From Epiperipatus broadwayi (lineage: Eukaryota; Onychophora; Udeonychophora; Euonychophora; Peripatidae), in assembly GCA_028023455.1 (NCBI GenBank), contig JAQFVV010000180.1, positions 1,364,001 to 1,428,000 of the forward strand: DNA of 64,000 nt, read 5' to 3'. Numbering within the stretch: the stretch's first letter is position 1; each line of letters begins with the position of its first letter. Shown here piece after piece: positions 51,956-62,942 of this stretch. The notes below the pieces were generated by a model, which had not been told where the DNA came from, searched no databases, and saw only the letters and a list, made by a program, of their open reading frames with translations. The position numbers and the translations under genes were made by a program.

Positions 51956-52800
51956 AATCATCACTCCAGATCATTATCTCCCACACACATATATAATAAG
52001 TGCTCCATTTATATTAAGATAACAAGCCTTCAAACATTAATGAACAGGATTCAGCCCTTTCTATTCTCTAATTCTTCAGCCATCTATATTACTGAAAATC
52101 TGGTGATGGAATACTCAAAGCCCTTAGTCATAACCATGTTGACTCTAAATCAATCTGACCCCTCATGTGTAGGTCCTTAAAATGTCAATTTAAATACATA
52201 GAAGAGGGATGGGCAGAATACAGGCCAAATATGTAATATTGAAACAAGTATAGTATGTATTTACATATTGAACTATTTCCATCATTTAATATTGAGTATT
52301 GAATGTCTTTAGAAAAATTAAACTTTATTTAAATTATCAAAGTACATTAAACTGTTAGTAATAACTAAATACATTCAATATTCAATACTAGATGATGGAA
52401 ATATTTTTATACAACTAAAATATTATCATCACAAACTTTCAGGAAAATAACAAATATATATATATTCTATTACATATTCAGCCTGTATTCAGCTCATCCT
52501 TATTCTGTGTATTTAAATGGACATATTAAGGTCCTACATATGAGGGGTCAGATTGACTTAAGGTCAAGATGGGTATGACTATAATATTGGCATAAAGGAA
52601 GAGTCTTGAGAACTCCATCATCAGATTTTCAGTAATATGGATGTCTAAGATGTTGGAGAATAGAGAGGATTGAAACCTGTCCTTTGCAGTGTGTAGATTT
52701 GCTATCTTAATATAAACTGAGCATTGATTTTATATATATATATATATGGGAAATGATGATACAGATCAACTGATGAGTGCTGGTTCAGCATGAAATATAT
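51934..52800. mobile_element. 870-bp palindrome (family B foldback element)
   Basis: Near-complete palindrome centred at about 52340. Left arm: tgctgaatcagca, ttatattaagataac, tctattctctaattcttcag, tattactgaaaatctg, atcaatctgacccctcat, aatacaggc, ttccatcatttaatattgag. The right arm returns each in reverse order and complement, ending tgctggttcagcat. Arms of about 380-430 bases with moderate divergence. A partial copy lies at 39092. No coding sequence, so it is non-autonomous. Confidence 0.82.
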
Positions 52801-53489
52801 ATATATATATATATGGAAGATTATTTATCTTTTTCCATGTAGTAATCATGTGTATCGGTTATATCAAATAGAGTGGATCTTTGTAGGGAGCTTGAAAGTA
52901 TCATTATTTTCTTTAAAACCTATGAATTCTAGAATATATAACTGTCTAGATGATGCTTCCGAATTCATTGCAGCTCATAGATCACATTGTTTTCAATGTC
53001 CAAAACAATAACATGAATGTTAATGATAGGAAAAATAATTTTGGATACTCTCTTTTAATTTCGAGAGAAAGGTAGTATACCTCATTTTTTAATGACCAAA
53101 AAGTTAACATAACTGCTAGTATGAATAATTATTTTTTGACTGAATTCTTCTCTAACATTTATTCTAATATCAATACAAAAAACAATAGATATTTTATTTC
53201 TATTATGTCAGTGAATGTTAATTCTTATGATGCTAAATTATTCTTTGAAAATATTATCATAAAATTAACATGAATAATATGATTTTTTTTTCTTTTATAT
53301 TTTTATTCCTACTCATAAACACGGTGTGTTTCATGGATCATTGACTAATTCCTTAAGACTTTAATTGATTTTATCTTCTTATCTCTTTGTTTATCTCTGA
53401 TTTTCTCTTTACTCATTATCCTCTTCCTTTTTTGTCTATATTTTATTTGCTTTATTTTCCTGGTTAGCATGGCAGGTCTTTTTTGCATT
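52801..53489. other. AT-rich spacer, probably 5' part of the next LINE
   Basis: (TA)n at 52795-52814. No conserved protein recognised before 53490, but LINE 5' sequence may be present. Confidence 0.45.
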
Positions 53490-53880
53490 TATATAAATGT
53501 TAGAGGGATGTGAACTAAATGTGCTGAAATTAAACAATTCTTTGAAATGAAACACTTTGATCTTATATTTCTTATTGAAACTTGGTTAAATCAACAATTT
53601 CCTGATTGTTTTTTCCTTGATAATAGACTTAATTAATATCTTACAAACGGACAGATCTATAAAAAATGTTACTTAAAGAGGTGAAATTCTTATTGCTATT
53701 CATAAAGAAAATTTTTATAAAGATCGTTTTGCTTCTCTTTGTGAATCTACATAGTGTAAAATTGCCTTAAGTTAAAATTTTAAATTTATCTTCGGAAATA
53801 TATACCTTAAATCTACTTCTCACTTTTAGAACTTAATAATTTTTGACCGCAATTGAAATTTTTTTGATTGGTTATAATAT
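53490..53880 (+). pseudogene. LINE C, endonuclease part 1
   Basis: This is the N-terminal part of an APE-type endonuclease, which nicks target DNA for LINE insertion. The frame contains FFEMKHFDLIFLIETWLN (about 53538-53591), where the Glu of ETWL is a catalytic metal ligand. It then continues with stops to FDWL at about 53860. It is broken at 53880 by the RTE element in opposite orientation; the endonuclease resumes at about 57010. The order part 1, insertion, part 2 and the shared orientation show one original element. Confidence 0.68.
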
Positions 53881-56800
53881 TCATCATCATCATCATCATC
53901 AAACATTATCAATTCACTGCAGGATGAAGGTCTCTCCAAGTTCAATACATCTTCTTTGATCTTTAGCTTATTTTCTCCACATCACCCCTGCACACTTTCT
54001 TATTTCATCCATCAATTTTACATGTGGTCTCTTTCTGGGTCTTTTATAATTTCTTGGAATCCAGTTTAAGATTTCAATTGTCCATCTATTATCATCTCTT
54101 CTTCTAGCAATATGTCCAGCCCAACTCCACTTCAGTCTTTTAATTTTTTCAAAGAGGTCAGTAATATCTGTTTGTTCTCTCACCCATATATTGCATTTTT
54201 GATCTCTTTGTTTCTCACAACAAGCATCTCTCCATACTTTTTTGAGTGGTCTGAAGTCTGTATTGCTCTTCTATTAAGTGTGCAAGTCTCAGATTCATAA
54301 GTATGAACTAGTAAAACACATTTATTAAAAACCTTCCTTTTCAAACACATTCTTTTAGTATCAAGTTTTTTCTACCAAAAGCATTCCAACCAAGTTTAAT
54401 TCTATGATTAATTTCATCTATTATGTTTCCATTTGTATTAATAATCTGACCAAGGTATTTGTAACTGTTAACTTCTTCTAACTCATCATAATCAATCTTA
54501 ATTTTCATATTTTGAGAAAATTCATTAAACACTGCTTTAGTCTTTTTAACATATATCTTTAGTCCTAATTTCCTACTTTCATCTAATAACTCCTACAACA
54601 TTTTCTGCAGCTTTAAAGCATTATTTGCAAAAACAATTACATCATCTGCAAAATCTAAATGACTTTAAAAATCTCCATTTATTTTCACTCCTTTAGCTTC
54701 CCATTTTAATCCACAAAATACCTCTTGCAGAACTGCTGTAAAAAGTTTTGGAGATATGGAGTCACTCTGTCTTACACCCTTCTCAATGTTGACTTTCCCA
54801 GTATCATTATATAATCTAATTATTGCTATTGAATTTTTATAAATATTCTTTAAAATATGATAATATCCTGGATCTATACCTTGATGAACCAATGCTTTAA
54901 TCACTGAAGAAATGTTTATAGAATCAAATGAATTTTCATAATCTACAAATCAGAGCATAATGGCAACTCATATTCATTTGTCCTTTCTATAACTTCTCTC
55001 AATACCTGGATTTGATATACTGTACTGAAATCACTTTTAAATACAGCTTGTTCTCTTGCTTGGTGGAAATTTAATGTTCTCTGTAGACGAGTTGTAATTA
55101 TCTTGGTAAAATTTTTATAAAAAAGTGATAAAAGCTGATAGGTCTGTAATTTCTAATATCTACTTTATCATCTTTTTTAAATATTAATATTAATACTGCA
55201 TTCTTCCAATCATCTGGTACATCTTTATCATTTAGACATTTGATATATAACTTTGCTAAAAAAAATTATATTTCTTCACTTGCTTCTTTTAATATATCAA
55301 TTATAATTCCATCATTACCTGGGGCCTTTACTTTATTCATACATTTAATTGCATGTCTCACTTCTTCATTTAAAATTCTGGACAATTTGAAGATGTAATA
55401 GATATAGGAGATACTTGTTCTTTATTACTATATAATTCTTGATAAAAGTCTTCTATCCATTTCATGATGCCATCTCTCTTTTTAGTAATAATTCCATCTT
55501 TTTTTCTTATTGCAGATATAAATTTTCTACCAATACCAAAATGTTGTTTTACACTCTTGGGACTTTTCTCTTCTACATCTTTCTTTGCTAGTTCACAGTT
55601 ATACATTATTTTATCATTTTCAACTCTTTTCCACACCATTTTACAAAATTTGATATATTCAATTTTTTTTAATGCTTTCTTTTCTCCATAAATTCTCTAG
55701 TCTCAGTAGAAATTTTATTGATCAATTGCTGCTTTTATCTACCAGCTATCTTTGTTGCAATTTTTAAAAGTGTATCAGTTATATTCATAATAAGTTTATT
55801 CAAATCTGAATCATGTTCAAAATCTACTAATACTTGAAACCAATTTGTAAGTTCTGATTTAAATTCATTAGAATGATCACTTCCTGTGTTAAATTTATTA
55901 AGAACATTACAATCTTGAAATATGTATTTTCTGTTAGTTAAAATGTAATCCAATTCTGCTGTATCTTCATTTGAATGCTTCCATGTCCATTTCCTTTTAA
56001 CATTTTTCTCAAAAAAAGAATTCATAATATAAAGTTTTTCTTTTTTTGTAAACTCCACAAGTCTATCTCCTCACTCATTTCTATTACCATAACCAAAGTT
56101 ACCTACAGCACTTTCATCTTTTATTTGTTTACCAATTCTAGCATTAAAGTTTTCCATAACAATTTTAAAATATTTACTCTGTTCAAAAGCCCTTTGTATA
56201 TCCATATAAAAATCTTCTACTACTTCATCACTATAAGAAGTTGTTGGGGCATAAACCTGAATTATCTGCATTTGGTATCTGCTATTAAGTTGTATAATTA
56301 ATCTTGCCACTCTGTCCAATGCACCATCAATCTTCACAATGTTTTTCCACTTTTTATTTATAATGAATACTACTCCACTTATAATTCTAATATTTGTGCC
56401 TTTATAATAGAGTACATATCCACTTTTTTAAATCAATTGTCTCTTCACTTTTTCTTCTAACTCCAAAATGTCCCATTTAATATAAGACAGTTCTACTAAT
56501 TCTTGCAATATTTCTTCACTTGAAAGTGATCTGCAATTGTAAGTACCTAAATAAAAAGTCATCATCAAATGGCAGCCTGGGTCCACAATCAGGGGATTCT
56601 TATCATCCTCTGCCTTTGGCCATCAACCACTTCTTTGGTTGGTGACTTTACAGCCTCCTGGAAATAAGGGCTATGATTTATTTTTGTCTGTCATAATTGT
56701 ATATATCTATTGGAAAAAATATTTATCATTTACACAAACATTCATTCATTCTGCCTTATCATGCAATTGAGAAGAAAGACCATGGTGTTTCTAAATCTTA

Positions 56801-57000
56801 AACTCAGAGGTAAAAAGCCAATAAACTCATCACACTGGCTAATGCATGTTGGTGAGCAACCCATCCATGTTTATATACTATATGAATAATCACATAGTAA
56901 TAACAACTGCAATGACAAGAATGTATGGAGTGGATATTAGGAATTTGCCATGCTTGATTCCTTTAAGGCCTCCAAGAGGAATCAAAGGGTCTCCTTTCAG
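53881..57000 (-). mobile_element. RTE-type LINE, nearly full length, inserted in LINE C
   Basis: On the minus strand, from the 5' end at about 57000 to a 3' tail of (GAT)n at 53881-53902. Endonuclease: LGTYNCRSLSSEEILQELVE (about 56500-56560), QIIQVYAPT, ENFNARIGK (D of GDFN is E) and TGSDHSNEF (SDH kept). Linker and RT: KKDGIITKKRDGI, KGVRQSDSISPKLF and HLDFADDVIVFANN (about 54625-54665; FADD intact). C-terminus: YKYLGQIINTNGNI and LKWSWAGHIARRRDDNRW, the RTE signature. The 3' end CACTGCAGGATGAAGGTCTCTCC is a conserved RTE/BovB-type 3' motif. Several stops and shifts make it inactive, but little is missing. Confidence 0.87.
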
Positions 57001-57009
57001 TTAATAGTA

Positions 57010-57463
57010 AACTTCTTTCTGCAGCCTTTACTGGTAATTTAAATATTTAAGATTTATTTCAGGATAAAATAAATTAGCTCTTTTCTTTTTTGACTCCTAA
57101 AGCTTTTAGAATGTTAAAGTTTTGTAAATTTTTTGTGTTTAAACAATATAACCCATTTATTAATGCTTCTCATTGTACTTTAGACTATGTTCTACATAAT
57201 TCACCAGTAGTTAGTAATTTTCAATTTATCTTTGTTACTTTTTCTATTGATGCTCATCATTCACTTATTGAGTTTTACATTAAGATATGTCACTCAAAAC
57301 TTAGTTATTGTAATATTTTAAAAGATTATAAGAAAGATAATTCTGTTAATTTTTGTAAGAATTTTTATAAAGTTAATTGGGATTCATATTCTTATAATGA
57401 TGTGAATCATTGCTTAGAATATTTTTTGCAGATCCTTAATATCTTTATTGATTTACATATTGA
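57010..57463 (+). pseudogene. LINE C, endonuclease part 2
   Basis: Continuation of the endonuclease after the RTE insertion: SAAFTGNLNI (the GDFN position reads GNLN, about 57017-57046), then from 57090 ASHCTLDYVLHNS (the 'LDlvl' block) and FSIDAHHSLIEF (the 'SDHh' block with S-D altered to D-A, His kept). The frame then runs to FIDLHIDYSGWH, whose last residues are already family A repeat sequence, so the LINE breaks at about 57463. Confidence 0.72.
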
Positions 57464-57600
57464 TTACTCTGGTTGGCACTGAGTGGCACTACTGTTCAGA
57501 GAGTTTTGCCTGTTTTAACAACAATAATGCGCTAGCATAAGAAATAGTGATCATGTGATGTTTAGTGTTTTAAATTATCTTTTCATAACGATTTTGCCCT
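57464..57600 (-). repeat. Family A foldback copy 4, inside LINE C
   Basis: tgattactctggttggcact, gagtggcactactgttcaga, gttttgcctgttttaac, and agcataagaaatagtgatca with catcatgtgat-like ending. One arm only. It separates LINE C endonuclease from its RT, so it inserted into the LINE. Confidence 0.75.
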
Positions 57601-58211
57601 TTGGTTTTTATTTACTCTAATTAAGATTATTAAAATGAAATCTTATCACCACAGATTCTATTTTAAAATTCAAAATATCTTTTTTTATAATAATTTTATT
57701 AATTGCAACAGATTAACTAAAGATATTTATAAAAGCAATTTACAAAATTATATTAAATCAATTGAATTTAATATTTCTTCTAACCCTAAAGAATTCTTGG
57801 ATTTTATTAATAACTCAGGCTTAAAAAAAAGAGTTCAAGCTACTCATAATTCCACATTAAATGCAGTTGATTTTTCGAAACATTTTGCTAATTTATATTC
57901 TTCACAACATTTAATATCTTCAAAAATTATATTACCTTGCAATTCATCTATTGTTCATTGCAATATTGATTACGTCTCTAGGAATGAAGTTATTATAGCC
58001 ATCAAACAACTTAAAACTCATTCTAGTTTAGGATATAACATTTCTTCTATTATTTATAAAGGTCTAGCTGAATTTATAGCAGCACTTCTTGCCTTTATTT
58101 TTAATTTATCATTTAACTCTTGTGTTTTTATTAATGTTCTTAAATGTACCAAAATGATCCCAATTTTTAGAAATGGCTCCCATGAGTTTGTTAATAACTA
58201 TATACCTATTT
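57601..58211 (+). pseudogene. LINE C, RT N-terminal part
   Basis: An open frame from ATG 57635 to 58211 with the linker and first RT blocks: FNISSNPKEFLDFINNSG (a 'k.~Fw~~in' block), FSKHFANLYSS (the 'a~~F~~~f~s' block), VIIAIKQLKTHSSLGYNISSII ('~~i~~~~~~lk~~Ks~G~D~ip' block; G-Y-N in place of G-x-D) and VLKCTKMIPIFRNGSHEFVNNY (the 'WK~a~v~PifK~G' block). It stops exactly at YIPI, where the foldback insertion begins. Confidence 0.78.
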
Positions 58212-58829
58212 AAAACAGGAAAAATTCCCATACAGTAGTGCCACTCAGTGTAAGCCAGAATAATCAACTGAGTACTACTGCATGGAGAATTTTGCCTATT
58301 TTAATAACATTTATGAGCAAGCAATACCAATCCTGACTAATAGGATAGTGGTGGCTATGGTTATTAAAGAGCCAAAGATACCAAATTGTATGGGTACTGA
58401 GCTGAGGTTAGACCTATATGACTATATAAGCTAATAAACATCACATGATTAATAACGTATAGTGAGTTTTGCTTGTTTTAATAAATATATAAGTGAATGA
58501 GCTTGGACTGAAAATATTATTGTGTTTTCAATTTTATTTTCATAGTTTTGTAGTTAAGTAGAGATAAAAGGTGGCTGCTGGAGAATTGCATTAGATTCTA
58601 AGATCTAGATGCAGTGTTCTCAACTCCAAGGTTCCTCACTGATGAAAGCTAGAAACTAGTTTGGGGAAATTGGATGAGTAGGTACTAAATAGGGATTTTA
58701 TACACAAGACTTCTGGCATCCATTGATTACTCTGGCTTGCACTGTGTGGCATGACTCTATGGAGAATTTTGCCTGTTTTAATATTTGTTATGAGCAAGCA
58801 TAAGAAATGGTGATGATGTGATGATGGTT
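58212..58829. mobile_element. Family A foldback element in LINE C, with 13-bp target duplication
   Basis: A 618-bp insertion bounded by TATATACCTATTT at 58199-58211 and again at 58830-58842, identical. It contains both arms (catacagtagtgccactcag ... and ... gattactctggcttgcactg) with an interior including cacatgatta and a long right part matching 41-kb copies. No coding sequence. Confidence 0.87.
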
Positions 58830-59060
58830 TATATACCTATTTCTGTTTTATATAATACTGATAACATTTTTGAAAGATGTATTTATAATAAAACTATTTC
58901 AAATGTTAGTAAAATCGTATCTTCTTCACAACATGGTTTTATTCTTAATAGATATGTTGAAAGTAATTTGCTAACAATTTATAATCATATAAAGGATCAG
59001 CAGAGGCTTCATGTTATTTATTTTAATTTGGAAAAAGCATTTGATAAATAAATAACATCA
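58830..59060 (+). pseudogene. LINE C, RT central part
   Basis: The frame resumes directly after the duplicated target: YIPISVLYNTDNIFERC (the 'yRPIsll~~~~KifE~' block), then SSSQHGFILNRYVESNLL (the 'Q~GFr~~~St~~~l' block) and VIYFNLEKAFDK (the first catalytic block, normally 'f~DlskAFD'; the first D is N, AFD intact). A stop follows at 59049-59051. Confidence 0.8.
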
Positions 59061-59936
59061 TTCTCCTTAACAAATCACACAAAATAGGTTTTTCCACTAA
59101 GCTTATTTATTGGTTTCAATCCTTTCTTTGTAGTCGTATAGCATTTACTGTAAAAGAATATAATTAATTTTACTTCATGGTGTATTAATAACAATTTTAA
59201 TTAATAAAAATAAATGCTCTGTTGTCTCCTACTCTAAAAAGTCTGAAATTTTAAAATCGTTTCTAAAAGTAGTCAGAAAGATCCTGGAATTACTTTTTCC
59301 AATAATGCTTCCTTCCATCTTTTTGTTAATAATATAATGAATAGGGAGTTTAAAATAATGAGCATCATACATAAACAAAATAAAATATTTCATTATTTAA
59401 TAAAATGTAAACTTTTCCTCTCATTGATCCTTACACTAAAAAGATATTCAAAAAATACGATTTGTATTTGCCAAATACTTTAAATTTAATCATTTACCCG
59501 ACAGTTTTAACATTTGATTGATGCAAAGAAGAAAAATCAGAGACATTATGTATTTATACAAAATCATCTATAAATATGCAATTACCTCAGATTTACTTTC
59601 AAAAATATCCCTCAATTCTTCTCGTTATTATACTAGATCACATAGATCTGTAAATCCAATTCCTTATTATTTAGATGCTCTTAAGTTACCTCCATAATTT
59701 ATATAATCAGAATATACAATAAGGATTTTATAAAAAATAAAATATTTCATTTTGATTTCAATCAATTCCGCTAAGCCCTAAAACTAAAATACAATTTATG
59801 ATCTTAATGCCCAAATCACTTGCCACGACTTTTTCTTTAAAAAAAAATATTTTTTTTTTGCTTCATACCTATATATCTTGTTTAATTATTAGATTTTTTA
59901 TAGTCACAATTTTAGTGGGAATTCTGTAATTGACCA
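59061..59936 (+). pseudogene. LINE C, decayed RT end and 3' sequence
   Basis: Out-of-frame pieces of the remaining RT, such as FSTKLIYWFQSFLCSRIAFTV (about 59090-59155) and, near 59605-59690, SRYYTRSHRSVNPIPYYLDA from the C-terminus. The catalytic FADD box was not found. The sequence ends at (TTA)n starting near 59937. Confidence 0.55.
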
Positions 59937-60175
<239 letters not shown>

Positions 60176-61041
60176 TTAACTTTTTATCTTTTTTTATTCT
60201 TTAAATTGTAATAGTTGTACTCATTTGCACATGACTGTTATTTTTGCTAATATATACACACGCACAAACACACACACATATATATATTATTATTTTTAAG
60301 CAGCACATAAACAATATTATAGATTAGCAAATATGTAATACTAAGAATATAAACCTATTTATAAAACAAACAAGTCTGAATACATTATTAAAATAATTCA
60401 CAAGCGAGACCTCCAAAGAATTATTCAAGTGAACTTGCAAATAGTGTCCACATTTTGTTTAATCAATACCAATATGTTTTATCAGACAAAAGATTTTATC
60501 TGATAAAACAGATTGGCATTAATATAAAAAAGATGGGCATTATTTACAGGTTTTTTGATGAATTCTTTGGGGAAGGTTGGACATTATTTGTAAGATTACC
60601 TAAATGATTGTTCGGAGATCTAACTTGTGAATTATTTTAATAATATATTTGGACTCGTTTTGTACACGAATAGATTTGTTTATATATATATAATCATTGA
60701 AATATATTGCAAATTTTCATGTAATAATCTAAACGAAAATTTCTTCCATGGATATCTTGTAATCATTAATTAAAATTAACCATTCTAGCTGATATCTCAT
60801 GATTTAGTAAACACATTAGAATATGTTTGACTTACATCAAACCAAAAGCAGACTATATTTGTTTGACACTCCAACTCTTATCAGAGAAAAAGTCAGACAT
60901 AGATACTTTACTAATGGAAAAATGTGAAAAATAACAACTTCTAGTAATTTTCATATATTAATTTAAAAATTTTCATGTGACTGCAATTGTAATCATGACA
61001 TCTAATAAAAAATTTTGTGTAATAATTTCATTTCAGCTTCA
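60176..61041. other. AT-rich spacer
   Basis: (CA)n/(TA)n at about 60255-60285. A 15-bp perfect inverted repeat, cagacaaaagattttatctgat, lies at about 60483. No gene recognised. Confidence 0.5.
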
Positions 61042-61175
61042 TTGATTTATGGGTAATAATTTTTTTTCTCTTGTGTCATAGCATCAGCTGGGAAGCGAAC
61101 CCGCTAACCAGGGACAACTGCTTGTAAAGCAGCTTGACCGCTCGACCACTAATGCTTGACTTATGGGTAATAATT
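61042..61175 (-). mobile_element. tRNA-derived retroposon with 20-bp target duplication
   Basis: A 75-base tRNA-like head (61155 to 61081, minus strand) is followed by TATGACACAAGAG and an A-run, flanked by TTGATTTATGGGTAATAATT (61042-61061) and TTGACTTATGGGTAATAATT (61156-61175). The acceptor arms GCATTAG/CTGATGC pair over all seven positions. The A-box (TGGTCGAGCGG) and B-box-like (GGGTTCGCTTCC) Pol III promoters are present. An anticodon-like arm GCTGC-TTTACAA-GCAGT would give UAC (Val). The D and T stems are imperfect and the variable region is long, so it is unlikely to be a working tRNA. Confidence 0.88.
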
Positions 61176-62447
61176 AACAGCAATATATATATATATTAAT
61201 TTGCAACTTTTATGCAAGTCAATAATCATAACATCATTATACAAATTGAAACTTACATGATTACCTATTTTCCATTACCATTTATTATTAGTACATATAA
61301 TCATTGCACCAAGATACTAACATTCCACAAGGTATTATAAGACTGACAGTAAGTATCTTCATGTCTATACAAATGGAGAATGGTGGGAAAGGGAGACGAA
61401 AATGTTAATACTATTTTTTTATTCTTATAATACAACTCTTAATATTAAATAATACAGAAATATTATTCATTATTGGATAATCTCTAGTCTAATCACTGAC
61501 CATTAAAAATTATTAATATGAATTCTTAATATATATATAATAAAAATAATGGAATTAATTAATATATATTACATTAAATATTTTCACAGACTTAAGATTT
61601 AAACTTTTAAAACATCGTGATTTTTTTTTTATGTATTCAACTAGATCAAACCTCAGCTATAGTGTAATCAGGTAACTACCAATTATAACGGATAATGTAA
61701 ACTAAAACCATATGTTCTAGTAAACAACAACAGCTCTTTCTTAACTTATATTAAGCTAAAATATGCAATACTTAAGCTGTTATATAAGTAATAAATACTT
61801 ACACCCATCATATCTACATATATATATACAAGTATATTGTCTATACTGAACTTAATATAATTACAAGGGATTTGAACTCAGACTTTCAAACTTCCTACAG
61901 ATATTCATATATATGTACACAGCTTTCATCCATAAAATGTCAAAGTAGTGTTCTTGAAACATGACAACAGAAAGAGTAAAGTAAAGAAGTCATAATATGA
62001 TAGAAAATAATAACATTTTTTATCAAATACATTTTTGAACGTTTGTATCATAATCATACTTAATTTATTCATTATACTGAGCCAATAATTTTGATCGGTT
62101 CATGTTATATTTTCTGTGCATGTAAATTACATATATACACATATGGATATTAGATAAAATAAGAAATAAATGCTGTGTGTATATAAAGTTTTTTTTTTTT
62201 GATAATATTTATTAGTTATTTTTTTATAGTAGGTTTTTGGTATTATTTATTAGTTTTTTTATTGGGATTTAAAAAGAAACAAAAAGAAAAAAAAAGGCAA
62301 AATGGTAGATTAGTTATTTTTTAATTGGACTGAGAGATTATATCGAAAGTGATATTGAAAACATATATATTTTTTTGTTTTTGGAAAACAATTTTAATTA
62401 AATTTTCTAATCTTAAGGGAGGGGGGAGAGAAAAGAAATGTAATTAA
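61176..62447. other. AT-rich spacer
   Basis: No gene recognised. Confidence 0.5.
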
Positions 62448-62942
62448 TTCTATTGTCGTGGCTTATAGTTGGAAGGTGTTAAAAAAAAATTAAAGAAATA
62501 CAATCACTGGCTGGAAACGTGATCCAATAAAAGGACAATGGATAAGAAAGACTATAAATAGAGAGAAAACCCTATTGTAAGAAGAATTAGTTTTTTTAAT
62601 AAAAGAAAAGAACTATTATAGAGTAAAAAATAAAATGTTAGAAGGCTAAACAACTAAAATCCGTCCCCAACTGGGACACTGGCCAATTCCTAGATTTTCA
62701 TCACACCCGGAAACCACCTCATAAAACAAGGCCACCTAAAAGAAAGTGAAGCTAGCCAGAGGACAAAATTCATTACTATAAATCAACTCCCAAAGGATCC
62801 CAAGGAATGCGTATGGACACTGATCGATCAGGATAATATAAACTTTGCTTTTTGATTGAACTATAGATTGCTGAACCTAAAAACATATCTAATTAGGATT
62901 GTATTTAATCAGCCATGAACTATAAGTTGCGACAATAGAAGG
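62448..62942. repeat. Inverted repeat pair flanking a promoter-like block
   Basis: tctattgtcgtggcttatag at about 62449 and its near reverse complement ctataagttgcgacaataga at about 62919-62938 bracket about 450 bases. Inside are a TATA-like actataaatagag (about 62550) and a GC-richer segment (62655-62815). It may be a non-autonomous DNA element. Boundaries are uncertain. Confidence 0.4.

Noticed and set aside
61081-61155. Functional tRNA-Val gene
   Set aside because: D and T stems are imperfect, the variable region is long, and the locus has a target duplication and A-tail, so a retroposon is more likely.
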